A stretch of DNA of 64,000 nucleotides from Mucilaginibacter sp. PAMC 26640 (GTDB lineage Bacteria; Bacteroidota; Bacteroidia; Sphingobacteriales; Sphingobacteriaceae). This document shows positions 1 to 7,997 of the stretch, piece after piece. The stretch lies in contig CP014773.1 of the NCBI GenBank assembly GCA_001596135.1, positions 5,270,001 to 5,334,000 of the forward strand, written 5' to 3'. The stretch's first letter is position 1; every line of letters starts with the position of its first letter. A model generated the notes under the pieces. It had not been told where the DNA came from. It made no database searches and was given only the letters and a program-made list of their open reading frames with translations. A program made the position numbers and the translations under genes.

Positions 1-226
1 AAGCAGGCAGCCTTAATACCGGTATGTTGATGCCTTCAGCCTGTTGCGATTCTTCAATGTCCACAGTAGCATCCCGGTCATTTAACGAAACTATTGCGCA
101 GCTATGGCCTGCTTTGATCAAGGCAGCAGACAGGCGCCGGGTATAGTCGCCTACACCATCCTTCCCTGGCTGCAGCGAGCTGCAGATAAACACGATGCTC
201 AAATATTTAGGGCCTGATGACGGCAT
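1..226 (-). CDS. Glycosyltransferase, N-terminal part (cut by left edge)
   Basis: Reading the minus strand from the ATG at 226 gives 75 codons with no stop before the window edge. The N-terminus has a hydrophobic beta strand (LSIVFICSS) followed by PGKDGVGDYTRRL and AGHSCAIVS. This is the usual start of GT-B glycosyltransferases of the GT4/GT1 type, where the G-(D)GVG-DYTRRLA loop binds near the acceptor. It is the last gene of the polysaccharide locus visible here, separated from the acyltransferase upstream by 365 bases. It may therefore have its own promoter (see 253-289). Sugar specificity cannot be told, and the catalytic C-terminal half lies outside the window. Confidence 0.75.
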   Translation of the reverse strand, partial: MPSSGPKYLSIVFICSSLQPGKDGVGDYTRRLSAALIKAGHSCAIVSLNDRDATVDIEESQQAEGINIPVLRLPA

Positions 227-591
227 TATGCTCTATATTTTTTGAATGTTTTTACAAAATACGATAAAAATATCGCTCGTTATTTTGTACACATAAATTA
301 CTCCTTTATAGTGGATTGCGAAATATTATGCAGATATTAGCAAGTTTAACAAACGATCCATAACCTATTTTTTTATTTCACACCAGCTACTTGTTTCCAA
401 CAATGGGAAAACCATTTTTATACTGTAAATCCTGCAATCAACCTTATCATTATCGTAAACCTTTACCTTTTTTGGTAAAACCTTTGCAATTTTTCATACC
501 ACTGCAGCGGCTGTTTTGTGCAAGATGCCTTACATCACACTACAAGATTATGACTGCAGCCAACTTAAACAAGTACTATATATAGCTAGTA
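227..591. other. Intergenic stretch of 365 bases, AT-rich
   Basis: The gap lies between two minus-strand polysaccharide genes. Apart from the palindrome at 253-289 no structured element is evident. A 64-codon plus-strand ORF at 391-585 has Cys pairs (CKSC, CARC), but it has no recognised family and lies opposite to the direction of the locus, so it is not called. Confidence 0.5.
253..289. promoter_or_regulatory. Nested palindrome before the edge glycosyltransferase
   Basis: TACAAAATA (253-261) pairs with TATTTTGTA (281-289), and CGATA (262-266) pairs with TATCG (271-275) inside it. On the minus strand the TATTTTG at 261-255 resembles a Bacteroidota -7 element and lies about 30 bases before the ATG at 226. 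It may be a promoter with overlapping operator, or a hairpin; function is inferred only from position. Confidence 0.35.
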
Positions 592-1125
592 CTACTGTAG
601 CAACCGCCTGTATGATAGCTGGTAACTTAAATCTTTACTGCGCATCCGCAATAGTTTAGCAGGAATTCCGCCTACAATTTGATAAGGCAGTACATCATTG
701 GTAACAACGGCGCCTGCAGCAACTATTGCCCCCTTTCCTAACCTTACGCCGGGCATAATGGTTGCCCGCGAGCCAATCCAAACGTAATCTTCTATTTCAA
801 CTGGCCGGTCGCGGCCTTTAAAGTCGGCCGCATCCGGATCATGGTCGGCAGATAAGATCATCACTTCCTGCGATATGGATACGTTATCGCCAATGGTGAT
901 GCGGCTTTTATTATCCATCCTACACTTTGCATTAATGACCGAATTTTTGCCGATACTGAAAAAACAGGTACAGTCAAACGTGCAATCCATAAATATGGCA
1001 GCGTTTTGGCCGATGCTGTATTTCATTATTTTACGATAATAAAATTGCCTGATGGTATGGCTGGGTATAACCGCCACCCACCGGTTACAAATATAGATCC
1101 TCAATTCAGCTAGGAAACGCCTCAT
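592..1125 (-). CDS. Hexapeptide-repeat acyltransferase (WcaF/maltose acetyltransferase-like)
   Basis: This 177-residue protein has the left-handed beta-helix signature of hexapeptide acyltransferases: repeated I/V-G-x-x-x turns (SIGQNAAI, TIGDNVSI, WIGSRATIMPGVRLGKGAIVAAGAVV) and the C-terminal cap IVGGIPAKLLRMR. The catalytic-type His is probably that of SADHD near residue 93. Such enzymes transfer acetyl from acetyl-CoA to a sugar hydroxyl. In this cluster the likely target is a residue of the polysaccharide repeat unit, acting in the cytoplasm. It lies 3 bases after the preceding glycosyltransferase gene, so the two are probably cotranscribed. Donor and acceptor are inferred from the family. 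Confidence 0.85.
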   Translation of the reverse strand: MRRFLAELRIYICNRWVAVIPSHTIRQFYYRKIMKYSIGQNAAIFMDCTFDCTCFFSIGKNSVINAKCRMDNKSRITIGDNVSISQEVMILSADHDPDAADFKGRDRPVEIEDYVWIGSRATIMPGVRLGKGAIVAAGAVVTNDVLPYQIVGGIPAKLLRMRSKDLSYQLSYRRLLQ

Positions 1126-1128
1126 CCT

Positions 1129-2253
1129 TTACGGTGTTGTTAAGCCTTTATACTGCCAAAACTGTTGCTGAATGTGCTCAAGATCAAACTTTTGGCGAGC
1201 CAGCATTTTGGCATTTTCAGAAATACTGCTTTTATCGGCTATCAAATTTAAAATATCTTTTGATAGTTTCTCTACATCCTTTTCGCCGCAGCAAACGGCG
1301 GCATTGGCCGATCGCAGCAATTTAGCAGCTGCAGCATTTGCGGGCCCGTGATATAAAATGGCACCTGAAGCGCCCAGGTAACCTATCATTTTTGTAGACA
1401 GGCTGTACAGGTAAAAATCGGGCCGGGTAAATTTGATAGGGAGATATAGCATAGTGCTGCTATCCAGCTCGCTTTTCAGCTCAGCATCATCTATTGATAC
1501 CTGCCGGTATTCGGTATCAAAAGTACGGTTCTCCAAAAACGGAATGTATTGTGTGCCACGCAGCACTAGTTTAAATTGATGCCCGTCCTTACGCAGCAGA
1601 TCCAGCGCATCTGCCAGGATCCTAAACAGTGGGATATAATCAATGTGCAGGAGGCCCGCAAAATAGACTACCATAGGTGAGGTATGGCCTTTTGCAGGTG
1701 TGCTCAATTCTGCGGCTGCCACTCCATCTGTTATCAGTTCAAATTCAGCAGCGCCAAACAAGCGGCTGTACTCGTTGCCCAATTCCTCCGAAATAACCAA
1801 ACGCCTGGTGGCTCGTTTCCATAGCGCGTTTGAGTTTGCATACGATCCAAATGTGGTAGAAAAATGATCGTGAAAGGATACCCAAACTTCTTTATTGATG
1901 CAAAACTCATCGGTACATAAAGCTGCACCGAACGGCCCGTGATCTACCACATGCAGCACATCGTAATCAATTTTTGAGGCCGCCTGCCGGATCTTGTTGA
2001 TGGTATTTGACTTAAACACACCATGCCTTAACCAGGTAAGCCATTTACGCACTTTCCAGCGCGCCCATTTCCGCACAGTGGGCGAGGCATATACAATTGT
2101 TTCTTCAATCGTTCCGTGCTGGCCCATCAGCGGTTTTTCTTCCACCACTAATGAAATCACCTCCTTTTCCCGGCCTTTAAACAGGCGGCGAAGAATGCGG
2201 TTCCCTCCGCCATTGGAGTACAAAGAAAAGGGCTGAAAAGTTAAAAGTTTCAA
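1129..2253 (-). CDS. GT-B fold glycosyltransferase (GT4-like)
   Basis: The 374-residue protein has an N-terminal Gly loop (YSNGGGNRILRRL) and a middle Rossmann segment (VVYFAGLLHIDYIPLFRILADAL). The C-terminal half (STMLYLPIKF, then STKMIGYLGASGAILYHGP) matches the donor-binding domain of GT4-type enzymes, though the EX7E motif is poorly conserved. It presumably adds one sugar to the lipid-linked repeat unit at the cytoplasmic face. It sits between the epimerase gene (24-base gap) and an acyltransferase gene (3-base gap) in one minus-strand run. Specificity is unknown. Confidence 0.75.
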   Translation of the reverse strand: MKLLTFQPFSLYSNGGGNRILRRLFKGREKEVISLVVEEKPLMGQHGTIEETIVYASPTVRKWARWKVRKWLTWLRHGVFKSNTINKIRQAASKIDYDVLHVVDHGPFGAALCTDEFCINKEVWVSFHDHFSTTFGSYANSNALWKRATRRLVISEELGNEYSRLFGAAEFELITDGVAAAELSTPAKGHTSPMVVYFAGLLHIDYIPLFRILADALDLLRKDGHQFKLVLRGTQYIPFLENRTFDTEYRQVSIDDAELKSELDSSTMLYLPIKFTRPDFYLYSLSTKMIGYLGASGAILYHGPANAAAAKLLRSANAAVCCGEKDVEKLSKDILNLIADKSSISENAKMLARQKFDLEHIQQQFWQYKGLTTP

Positions 2254-2277
2254 TGGGGTCTTACTTTTAGGTGCGCC

Positions 2278-3354
2278 TTATACTCTGCCACTTTGTGCCA
2301 CCACTATTTGCCTGATGGTTTCCGCTAACGAGATGGTAATATCCCAGCTTGGATAGTGCTTGCGCATCTTGTCGAGATTGGAAATGTAGCACATATGATC
2401 ACCGATGCGGTTCTCATCTATATAAGTATATACCTGTTCTTTCCCTGTAAATTTCTCGGCCAGTTTAAACGCCTCCCATATCGAGCAGGAGTTAGCCCTG
2501 CCCCCGCCAATGTTATACACCTCGGCAACGCGCGGTGCAGCGATGAAAGCATCTATAAAGCTGGCCACATCATAGGAGTGGATATTATCCCTTACCTGTT
2601 TGCCTTTGTAACCAAATACCTTGTACTCGCGGCCTTCCACATTACATTTAACCAGGTAGCTTAAAAAACCATGGAGCTCTACACCTGAGTGGTTTGGCCC
2701 GGTTAAGCAGCCGCCCCGCAGGCAGCAGGTCGGGATACCGAAGTAACGCCCATATTCCTGCACCATGATATCTGCCGCCACTTTGGATGCACCAAAAAGA
2801 GAATGTTTGCTTTGGTCTATCGAAAATTCTTCGGTGATGCCATTGGCATAATACTCATCTGCATAATCCCAGCGGGTTTCTTTTTCAACCAATGCGATGG
2901 TGTTGGGCCGGTCGCCGTATACTTTGTTGGTAGACATGTGCGCGAAGGGAGATTCCGGGCAAACCTGCCTTACAGCCTCCAGCAAATTTAGCGTACCTAC
3001 CGCATTAGTATCAAAATCATCAAATGGAATGGCCGCTGCGCGGTCATGTGATGGCTGCGCCGCGGTATGCACTATCGCATCTGGCTTAATTTCTTTTAAC
3101 AATTTCAGCACCCCTGCCCTATCACGGATATCAACTTCATGGTGAATAAATTTGGCACCCAGATCTGTTTGTATGCGGTTTTGGTTCCAGCGGGTATCCC
3201 CTTGTGCACCAAAAAATACAGCGCGCTGGTTATTATCCACACCGTGAATTTCCCAGCCAAGACCGGCAAAATGGTAACAAACTTCTGATCCTATTAACCC
3301 GGAAGAACCGGTGACCAATAATTTTTTTGCTGTATTTGGCATGGTTGTAAGCAA
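2278..3354 (-). CDS. NAD-dependent sugar-nucleotide epimerase/dehydratase (CDP-paratose 2-epimerase-like)
   Basis: This is an extended short-chain dehydrogenase of 358 residues. The NAD-binding TGSSGLIG has its glycines at 16, 19 and 22, and the sequence continues with HTAAQPSHDRA and STNKVYGD. It most resembles the CDP-paratose/tyvelose 2-epimerase branch, which makes activated sugars for surface polysaccharides. The canonical YxxxK pair reads F187-G-A-S-K191, so the catalytic Tyr is Phe; from memory this occurs across a subfamily with the same LFGASK and RGGCLTGP motifs. The start could also be the Met at codon 5 (MPNTAKK). It probably supplies a donor for the neighbouring glycosyltransferases. 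The exact substrate is not determinable. Confidence 0.8.
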   Translation of the reverse strand: MLTTMPNTAKKLLVTGSSGLIGSEVCYHFAGLGWEIHGVDNNQRAVFFGAQGDTRWNQNRIQTDLGAKFIHHEVDIRDRAGVLKLLKEIKPDAIVHTAAQPSHDRAAAIPFDDFDTNAVGTLNLLEAVRQVCPESPFAHMSTNKVYGDRPNTIALVEKETRWDYADEYYANGITEEFSIDQSKHSLFGASKVAADIMVQEYGRYFGIPTCCLRGGCLTGPNHSGVELHGFLSYLVKCNVEGREYKVFGYKGKQVRDNIHSYDVASFIDAFIAAPRVAEVYNIGGGRANSCSIWEAFKLAEKFTGKEQVYTYIDENRIGDHMCYISNLDKMRKHYPSWDITISLAETIRQIVVAQSGRV

Positions 3355-3375
3355 TGGTTTTAATGTTTTGTTAAA

Positions 3376-4560
3376 TCAATTAAATTCGGGCAAAGCGTTC
3401 ATTGCCGCTTGCCAAATTGAACGCATAGGGTTGGCACCTACCTGCTGCTGCACCAGTTTTTGGGCGTTTTGCAATATTGTGGCAATCAGCTGCGGGTTGT
3501 GCAGCGCCGTAAAAGCCCCGCGAATATCATCTTCTTTATCCGATGGGACAGTTATCGCCGCTTTGTTACGCTCAAGATACGTAATCATAGCGGAATATGC
3601 AGGGCCGACAGCTAAAATAGGTACGCCGCTGGCCAAATACTCGCTCATTTTAGTGGCGATATTAAACTGTGACATATTCCGCATGTTTTGCTGAAAACTG
3701 ACCGGTAATAATACCGCATCATAGCTTTGCATCATGGCAAGCACCTGGCTTGGCGGCAAGCTGCCTTTAAAATGAATATTATCGGTAACCAGCTCTGCTG
3801 GCAACCTATCTATGCCGGTATATATATCCAGCTGCGTAGCAGTGCCGTTCAGTGCACGCGCAAATGCGCTTAGCGCATCTATTTGCCACGCTGCAACAGC
3901 GCCAAAATATCCGATGCGCAAAACACCGGCATTTTTCTTCACACCGGTAACTTTGGCATCTGCCATTGCCGAAGAGCCAAAGAGAACGGTGGATGCAATA
4001 CCGAAGCGGTCTTTGTAAAACTGCTGCATAGCAGGGCTGATTACAAATACCTGCCGGGCATTTGCCAAATGCTTCGCAAAAGTGAGTTCCATACCCGGCG
4101 GGTACTGCCATTCTGTGCCGTTATAACCTGCCAGGTGGTCATCCATCATCCAGGTAACATAGCTTACCTTCCTCAGCTTCATCAGTGCTTCCAGCGTCAA
4201 AATAGCATTCGCCCCCTGCGGGCATACCAAACAGGTTAGCTCCTGCCTCCCCTCAAACAACTTACTGATTTTTTTTGCAGCAGCACCGGCCTGCATCTTC
4301 ATCAGCAGCAGCGTTTTGCCAAGCCTTGCCGATAAGGATCTGCCTATTACTTTCCTTACCAAATCAGTTTCCCAAAATGCTAACAGATCAGTGCTTCGGG
4401 CTAAAAAATCCCCTTTAGCTGGCAGATCTGCCGCAAAGCGGTTAACGTGGATAAAATGACTTATACTGTTGAGGTCTTCTCCAAGAATCCGTTGCAAGGT
4501 TAAGCCTCCGCCGTGTTTATCCGATACCGACATTTCTGACAGGTAAAAATCAAACTTCAT
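3376..4560 (-). CDS. GT-B fold glycosyltransferase
   Basis: The 394-residue protein starts with a GGG-containing acceptor loop (KHGGGLTLQRILG). A central LRIGYFGAVAAWQIDALSAF is typical of the beginning of a GT-B C-terminal Rossmann domain. It is followed by IHFKGSLPPSQVLAMMQSYDAVLLP and a donor-site region (ATKMSEYLASGVPILAVGPA). It is expected to elongate the polysaccharide repeat unit in the cytoplasm. Its first codons overlap the end of the upstream DUF5672 gene by 11 bases, which suggests translational coupling. Linkage and donor are unknown. Confidence 0.8.
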   Translation of the reverse strand: MKFDFYLSEMSVSDKHGGGLTLQRILGEDLNSISHFIHVNRFAADLPAKGDFLARSTDLLAFWETDLVRKVIGRSLSARLGKTLLLMKMQAGAAAKKISKLFEGRQELTCLVCPQGANAILTLEALMKLRKVSYVTWMMDDHLAGYNGTEWQYPPGMELTFAKHLANARQVFVISPAMQQFYKDRFGIASTVLFGSSAMADAKVTGVKKNAGVLRIGYFGAVAAWQIDALSAFARALNGTATQLDIYTGIDRLPAELVTDNIHFKGSLPPSQVLAMMQSYDAVLLPVSFQQNMRNMSQFNIATKMSEYLASGVPILAVGPAYSAMITYLERNKAAITVPSDKEDDIRGAFTALHNPQLIATILQNAQKLVQQQVGANPMRSIWQAAMNALPEFN

Positions 4561-5404
4561 CAGCCGGTCCTTTCCTTATCAGGTTACCCATATTAATGTA
4601 GTCTTTCCAAAAAGCAGGATGCTTTGCCCAGGCGTGGCAACCTAAGGGCAACTTGCCGCCGTTTAATTGGAGACTTTCGGGCAAATTATATTCAAAGCTA
4701 AATTTCAGCGCACTCATCCCGCCGGCAACCGTAAATGAAGGCACCAGCTGTGGAATGACTTCCGACCACACCAAATCTTCGTTCAGGTGGAATTTGGCAA
4801 AACTGAAAGCAAAACGACCGGTTACAAAAACCTCATATTTGCCCTTTGTTAATTTATTAACCGATCTTCTTAAACGGGATGACTGGCCCAACGTAAATTT
4901 ATACAGCAGCCATCCTAATTTATACTTTGATAAGGACCGAAGCGCATTGATGCACGCATGGATATTGCGCACCGAAAACCCGGAATTGCAGCCATTTGTA
5001 AAAGGCGCCCCAGGTTTGGCGGCCCAGTAGCCCTCAAAAAAAGGGGCGCCAATATAATCGAACTTATAGGCATTCGCCTGCTCAAAATCATCATCAAAAA
5101 TATAAGCATCAAGCTCGTAGGTAAGCATATAAGCATACTTTACAAACAGCTGGTAAAAATTGATGCTGAGCTTCATTTTGTTATAATTCTCGATAGAGGA
5201 TAACCATTCACCTGGAACAGGCTTAAGCAACAAACCAGGATAGATGCTGGTATAAGCGCTTACATCCATCCCTTCCGGATATAGCAGATAACAATCGTAC
5301 GCGGTTAAATGTGCCTTGCAGGCCAGTAAAGATAGTTCTTCTGCTGCCGCAATAACCGGTTGGTGTACCGGGATAATCACACACATTTTATTGGTTATAG
5401 GCAT
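4550..5404 (-). CDS. DUF5672 family putative glycosyltransferase
   Basis: The 284-residue protein begins with CVIIPVH, a Rossmann-like strand. It contains MLTYELDAYIFDDDF, where the Asp cluster could be the metal/nucleotide site of a GT-A enzyme, and FDYIGAPFFEGYW with NGCNSGFSVRN, which are hallmarks of DUF5672. Members lie in polysaccharide loci and are thought to be glycosyltransferases, but to my knowledge activity is not established for this group. It lies 3 bases after the GT8-like gene and overlaps the next gene, so it is firmly within the operon. Confidence 0.75.
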   Translation of the reverse strand: MPITNKMCVIIPVHQPVIAAAEELSLLACKAHLTAYDCYLLYPEGMDVSAYTSIYPGLLLKPVPGEWLSSIENYNKMKLSINFYQLFVKYAYMLTYELDAYIFDDDFEQANAYKFDYIGAPFFEGYWAAKPGAPFTNGCNSGFSVRNIHACINALRSLSKYKLGWLLYKFTLGQSSRLRRSVNKLTKGKYEVFVTGRFAFSFAKFHLNEDLVWSEVIPQLVPSFTVAGGMSALKFSFEYNLPESLQLNGGKLPLGCHAWAKHPAFWKDYINMGNLIRKGPADEV

Positions 5405-5407
5405 AGG

Positions 5408-6391
5408 TTAGCCTAGTATCCTTTCCATTATTTTACCGAGCCGGTTCCTTACCTTTTCTTTCAAGGGCCGCGCGGCAAAGTCTTTTATCTGCTGCTGCAG
5501 GCGCTGTTGCTGGTACCAGGCAGGGGCGTTCATCACTATGTCTGCACCGGCTGTTTTTAAAGCGGCATGATAAGCATCAACAACAGCGGCAATATCCGGC
5601 CTGTTATCCCTGTTAAACCGGGTGTTGTATTTGCAAAGCACCGATGGCACCGCATATTGGTAACTGCTAAAATGAAAAAATACCAGTGGGTACTGCTCAT
5701 TAACCAGCCAGCCCTTGCCTGGGTTTACAAGCGTGCGCTCGTGCCAGTTCCAATTGGCTACATTGTATCCGTAATGTTTAAGTATCAAATAATTCGTAAA
5801 CATCACGGGGATATAGTTGGCCCAAATCTGGTCGTAAAACATGCCGTTATCCCAATCGGAGTACCCGTAAACCAATAAGCGCTGGCCCCACCATATTAAA
5901 AACTTATGCAGTTCCTCACCTTCTGCGAGCCCTAAAAAACCAAGGTTGAAAATCCCGGTACGCAGTGTATACAAGTCGCTTGGCTTTTTACCATCGTCAA
6001 CCGGGTTCATCAGGTGCGGGGTTAACACAAACGTGTGTTTATTTAGCGCTTCCCAGCAATCTGTCAACGGTGCATAAATGCAAATATCAGGGTCCAGGTA
6101 AACCACCTGTTGATATTGCTTAAAAAAGTATTGGAAAACAAAGGGCTTTACTGTTGTACAAAGCTCGGCTATGCTGAAGCGTTTGCTTAGCCCGGTTATA
6201 TCCAGCTGTACTATATCATCGATAAAAAGAATGTTTTCTTTACAAAAATCTTCGTAGCGGATATCAGGATCTTTCCGATCAACCAAAACAATAAAAAAGG
6301 AGATGCCCGGATGATGTTTTGTAAAACTCTCCGTTAACACCTTTGCGGCGGCCAGGTAATTATTAGCACAAATAGTGTAGGCTGCCTTCAT
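5408..6391 (-). CDS. GT8-like glycosyltransferase
   Basis: The 327-residue protein begins with a GT-A strand (AAYTICANNYLAAAKVLTESF) and has the metal-binding DxD as D100-P-D102 in VVYLDPDICIYAPL, as in GT8-type retaining transferases. Downstream NGMFYDQIWANYIPVMF and NVANWNWHER match the acceptor part of related polysaccharide enzymes. It should transfer a hexose in the cytoplasm during repeat-unit assembly. The gene is 26 bases after the acyltransferase gene and 3 bases before DUF5672. Donor sugar is not predictable. Confidence 0.8.
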   Translation of the reverse strand: MKAAYTICANNYLAAAKVLTESFTKHHPGISFFIVLVDRKDPDIRYEDFCKENILFIDDIVQLDITGLSKRFSIAELCTTVKPFVFQYFFKQYQQVVYLDPDICIYAPLTDCWEALNKHTFVLTPHLMNPVDDGKKPSDLYTLRTGIFNLGFLGLAEGEELHKFLIWWGQRLLVYGYSDWDNGMFYDQIWANYIPVMFTNYLILKHYGYNVANWNWHERTLVNPGKGWLVNEQYPLVFFHFSSYQYAVPSVLCKYNTRFNRDNRPDIAAVVDAYHAALKTAGADIVMNAPAWYQQQRLQQQIKDFAARPLKEKVRNRLGKIMERILG

Positions 6392-6417
6392 TCAAATAGC
6401 TGGTTTGATGTTATGCT

Positions 6418-7032
6418 TCACGCCTCTATGATCTTTATTATTTTAGCCGGCACACCTGCCACAACCGCATTGGCAGGCACATTCCTGGTTACTACGGCAT
6501 TGGCACCAATTACTGCGTTTTTACCAATATGCACATTTGGCATGATACAGGCACCCTCGCCTATCCAAACATTATCTTCAATGGTTACGGGGCCCTTGGA
6601 AATCAGTTCCCGTTTTAAAGGTGGCAATGCAATGGATGCGGCTGTGGTATCCCCGTGCGAATGATCGCTGATGTAAATGCGGCTCCCCATTAAAACATGG
6701 CTGCCTATGGTAACCTTGTTGATACAGCCTATGTGCACATCTGTACCCATGCTTACATAGTCGCCGATAACAATTTCCGGGGTAAAAACCTGTTTTTCGT
6801 AGCTGTCCCAGGCTTCCAGCCGCAAATTATAAAGGGCCGAAAAATGATTACCTATAGATATATATTTTGGATTTCTTACAATGGCCTGGTTAGGCAGGGT
6901 TGATTCTTTGCCCCTGAATTTAAGATCGCCATACAGGCTTTTTTGGTCAGCATCGTCCTTACGCCCGGTATAAGAACCAGACTGTAAAATTTTGTAGAAT
7001 AATTGGCCGATTAAATTATTAAACACTGACAT
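6418..7032 (-). CDS. Hexapeptide-repeat acyltransferase
   Basis: This 204-residue beta-helix protein has the CysE/LacA-like core ISIGNHFSA, IVIGDYVSMGTDVHIG, VTIGSHVLMGSRIYISDHSHG (the His residues are the likely catalytic site), and VWIGEGACIMPNVHIGKNAVIGANAVVT. It ends with the cap VVAGVPAKIIKII. It probably O-acetylates a sugar of the polysaccharide using acetyl-CoA. Its start overlaps the end of the GT2 gene by 14 bases, so the two are likely translationally coupled. It is distinct from the shorter acyltransferase at 592-1125; two such enzymes suggest more than one acylation site. Confidence 0.85.
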   Translation of the reverse strand: MSVFNNLIGQLFYKILQSGSYTGRKDDADQKSLYGDLKFRGKESTLPNQAIVRNPKYISIGNHFSALYNLRLEAWDSYEKQVFTPEIVIGDYVSMGTDVHIGCINKVTIGSHVLMGSRIYISDHSHGDTTAASIALPPLKRELISKGPVTIEDNVWIGEGACIMPNVHIGKNAVIGANAVVTRNVPANAVVAGVPAKIIKIIEA

Positions 7033-7954
7033 TTTTAAATAACTGTTTCTTGATCAATACCGGGAATATTTTAAGCCAAAACGATTTATAATTCCAAAAC
7101 ACGGGCACCATTACTTTAAAGGGTTTCTCCTTATTGAAACCTTTTCCCGGCTTATTAATAAACATCGGGAAAAACGAATGCAATAGGTTAGAATTGATTA
7201 CCCGCTTTATTCGCTTATCTACAAGTCCCCGGCTTATCAATTTGTCCATTATGTTATTAAAGTTTTTAGAAAACACCGTTAACAACTGGTAGCCCCCGGT
7301 ATTATCGGCCCTGCAGGCCAGCACTTTATCATTCACAACGGCACTGGGTTTCCCCTTAAACAATGCAGGTAATGTCCAGCTGAGTTGTACCAGGCAGGTA
7401 TCAAAAAATTCCGGGATAAAATCCAGATCTGCGTAAAGCGATTTATTAATAATGTTGCCGGTTATAAAAGTGGCCCAATAGCTTATACGGGCCATATACG
7501 CCATCGGTTCTGTATAACTATCATAACTAATGCCGGCTGGCAACGGCGGGTTCAGATCAAAAGTATCACTGTACCAAAGCGTATTAAGATGTACAGCACC
7601 CCATTCGTTTTTAGCCAGCAGGTCAACAATGAATTTTAAATATCCCGGCAGCAAAAAGTCATCATCAGAAAAAATCCACACATATTTGCCGGTGGCATTG
7701 GTAAAGCAGGATGCAATGTTTCTGTCCGGCCCAAGATTTTGCTGGTTTTTGTGGTATTTAATGAGATAGCCCGACTTGATGTGCTGCTCAACCACCTGCA
7801 TCGTATGATCAGTAGAGTGGTTGTCAGATACGATCAGCTCGATGCGCGATCTTAAATCCGTACTAAGCTGGGACAATAGCGCGTTAAGGCACTGATCTAA
7901 AAGCAGCGCCCTGTTGTAAGTGGGTATAGCTATAGTAAGTAACGGATGCATCAT
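7019..7954 (-). CDS. GT2 family glycosyltransferase
   Basis: This is a GT-A fold enzyme of 311 residues opening with LLTIAIPTYNRALLLDQCLNALL. It continues with IELIVSDNHSTDHT (nucleotide-binding Asp) and YVWIFSDDDFLLPGYL, where D97-D98-D99 is the metal-binding DxD. These are standard GT2 landmarks. It probably adds an early sugar of the repeat unit from a UDP- or GDP-sugar. The start may be either of the first two Met codons. It follows the Wzt gene by 43 bases and overlaps the next acyltransferase gene by 14. Acceptor unknown. Confidence 0.85.
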   Translation of the reverse strand: MMHPLLTIAIPTYNRALLLDQCLNALLSQLSTDLRSRIELIVSDNHSTDHTMQVVEQHIKSGYLIKYHKNQQNLGPDRNIASCFTNATGKYVWIFSDDDFLLPGYLKFIVDLLAKNEWGAVHLNTLWYSDTFDLNPPLPAGISYDSYTEPMAYMARISYWATFITGNIINKSLYADLDFIPEFFDTCLVQLSWTLPALFKGKPSAVVNDKVLACRADNTGGYQLLTVFSKNFNNIMDKLISRGLVDKRIKRVINSNLLHSFFPMFINKPGKGFNKEKPFKVMVPVFWNYKSFWLKIFPVLIKKQLFKNVSV

Positions 7955-7997
7955 CTAATTGTCGCTTAATAATTTACAGGCTACACCTTACTGCCGT

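Noticed and set aside
391..585. 64-codon plus-strand ORF with two CxxC pairs
   Set aside because: It matches no family, is opposite to the surrounding genes, has poor codon use and lies in an AT-rich promoter-like gap.
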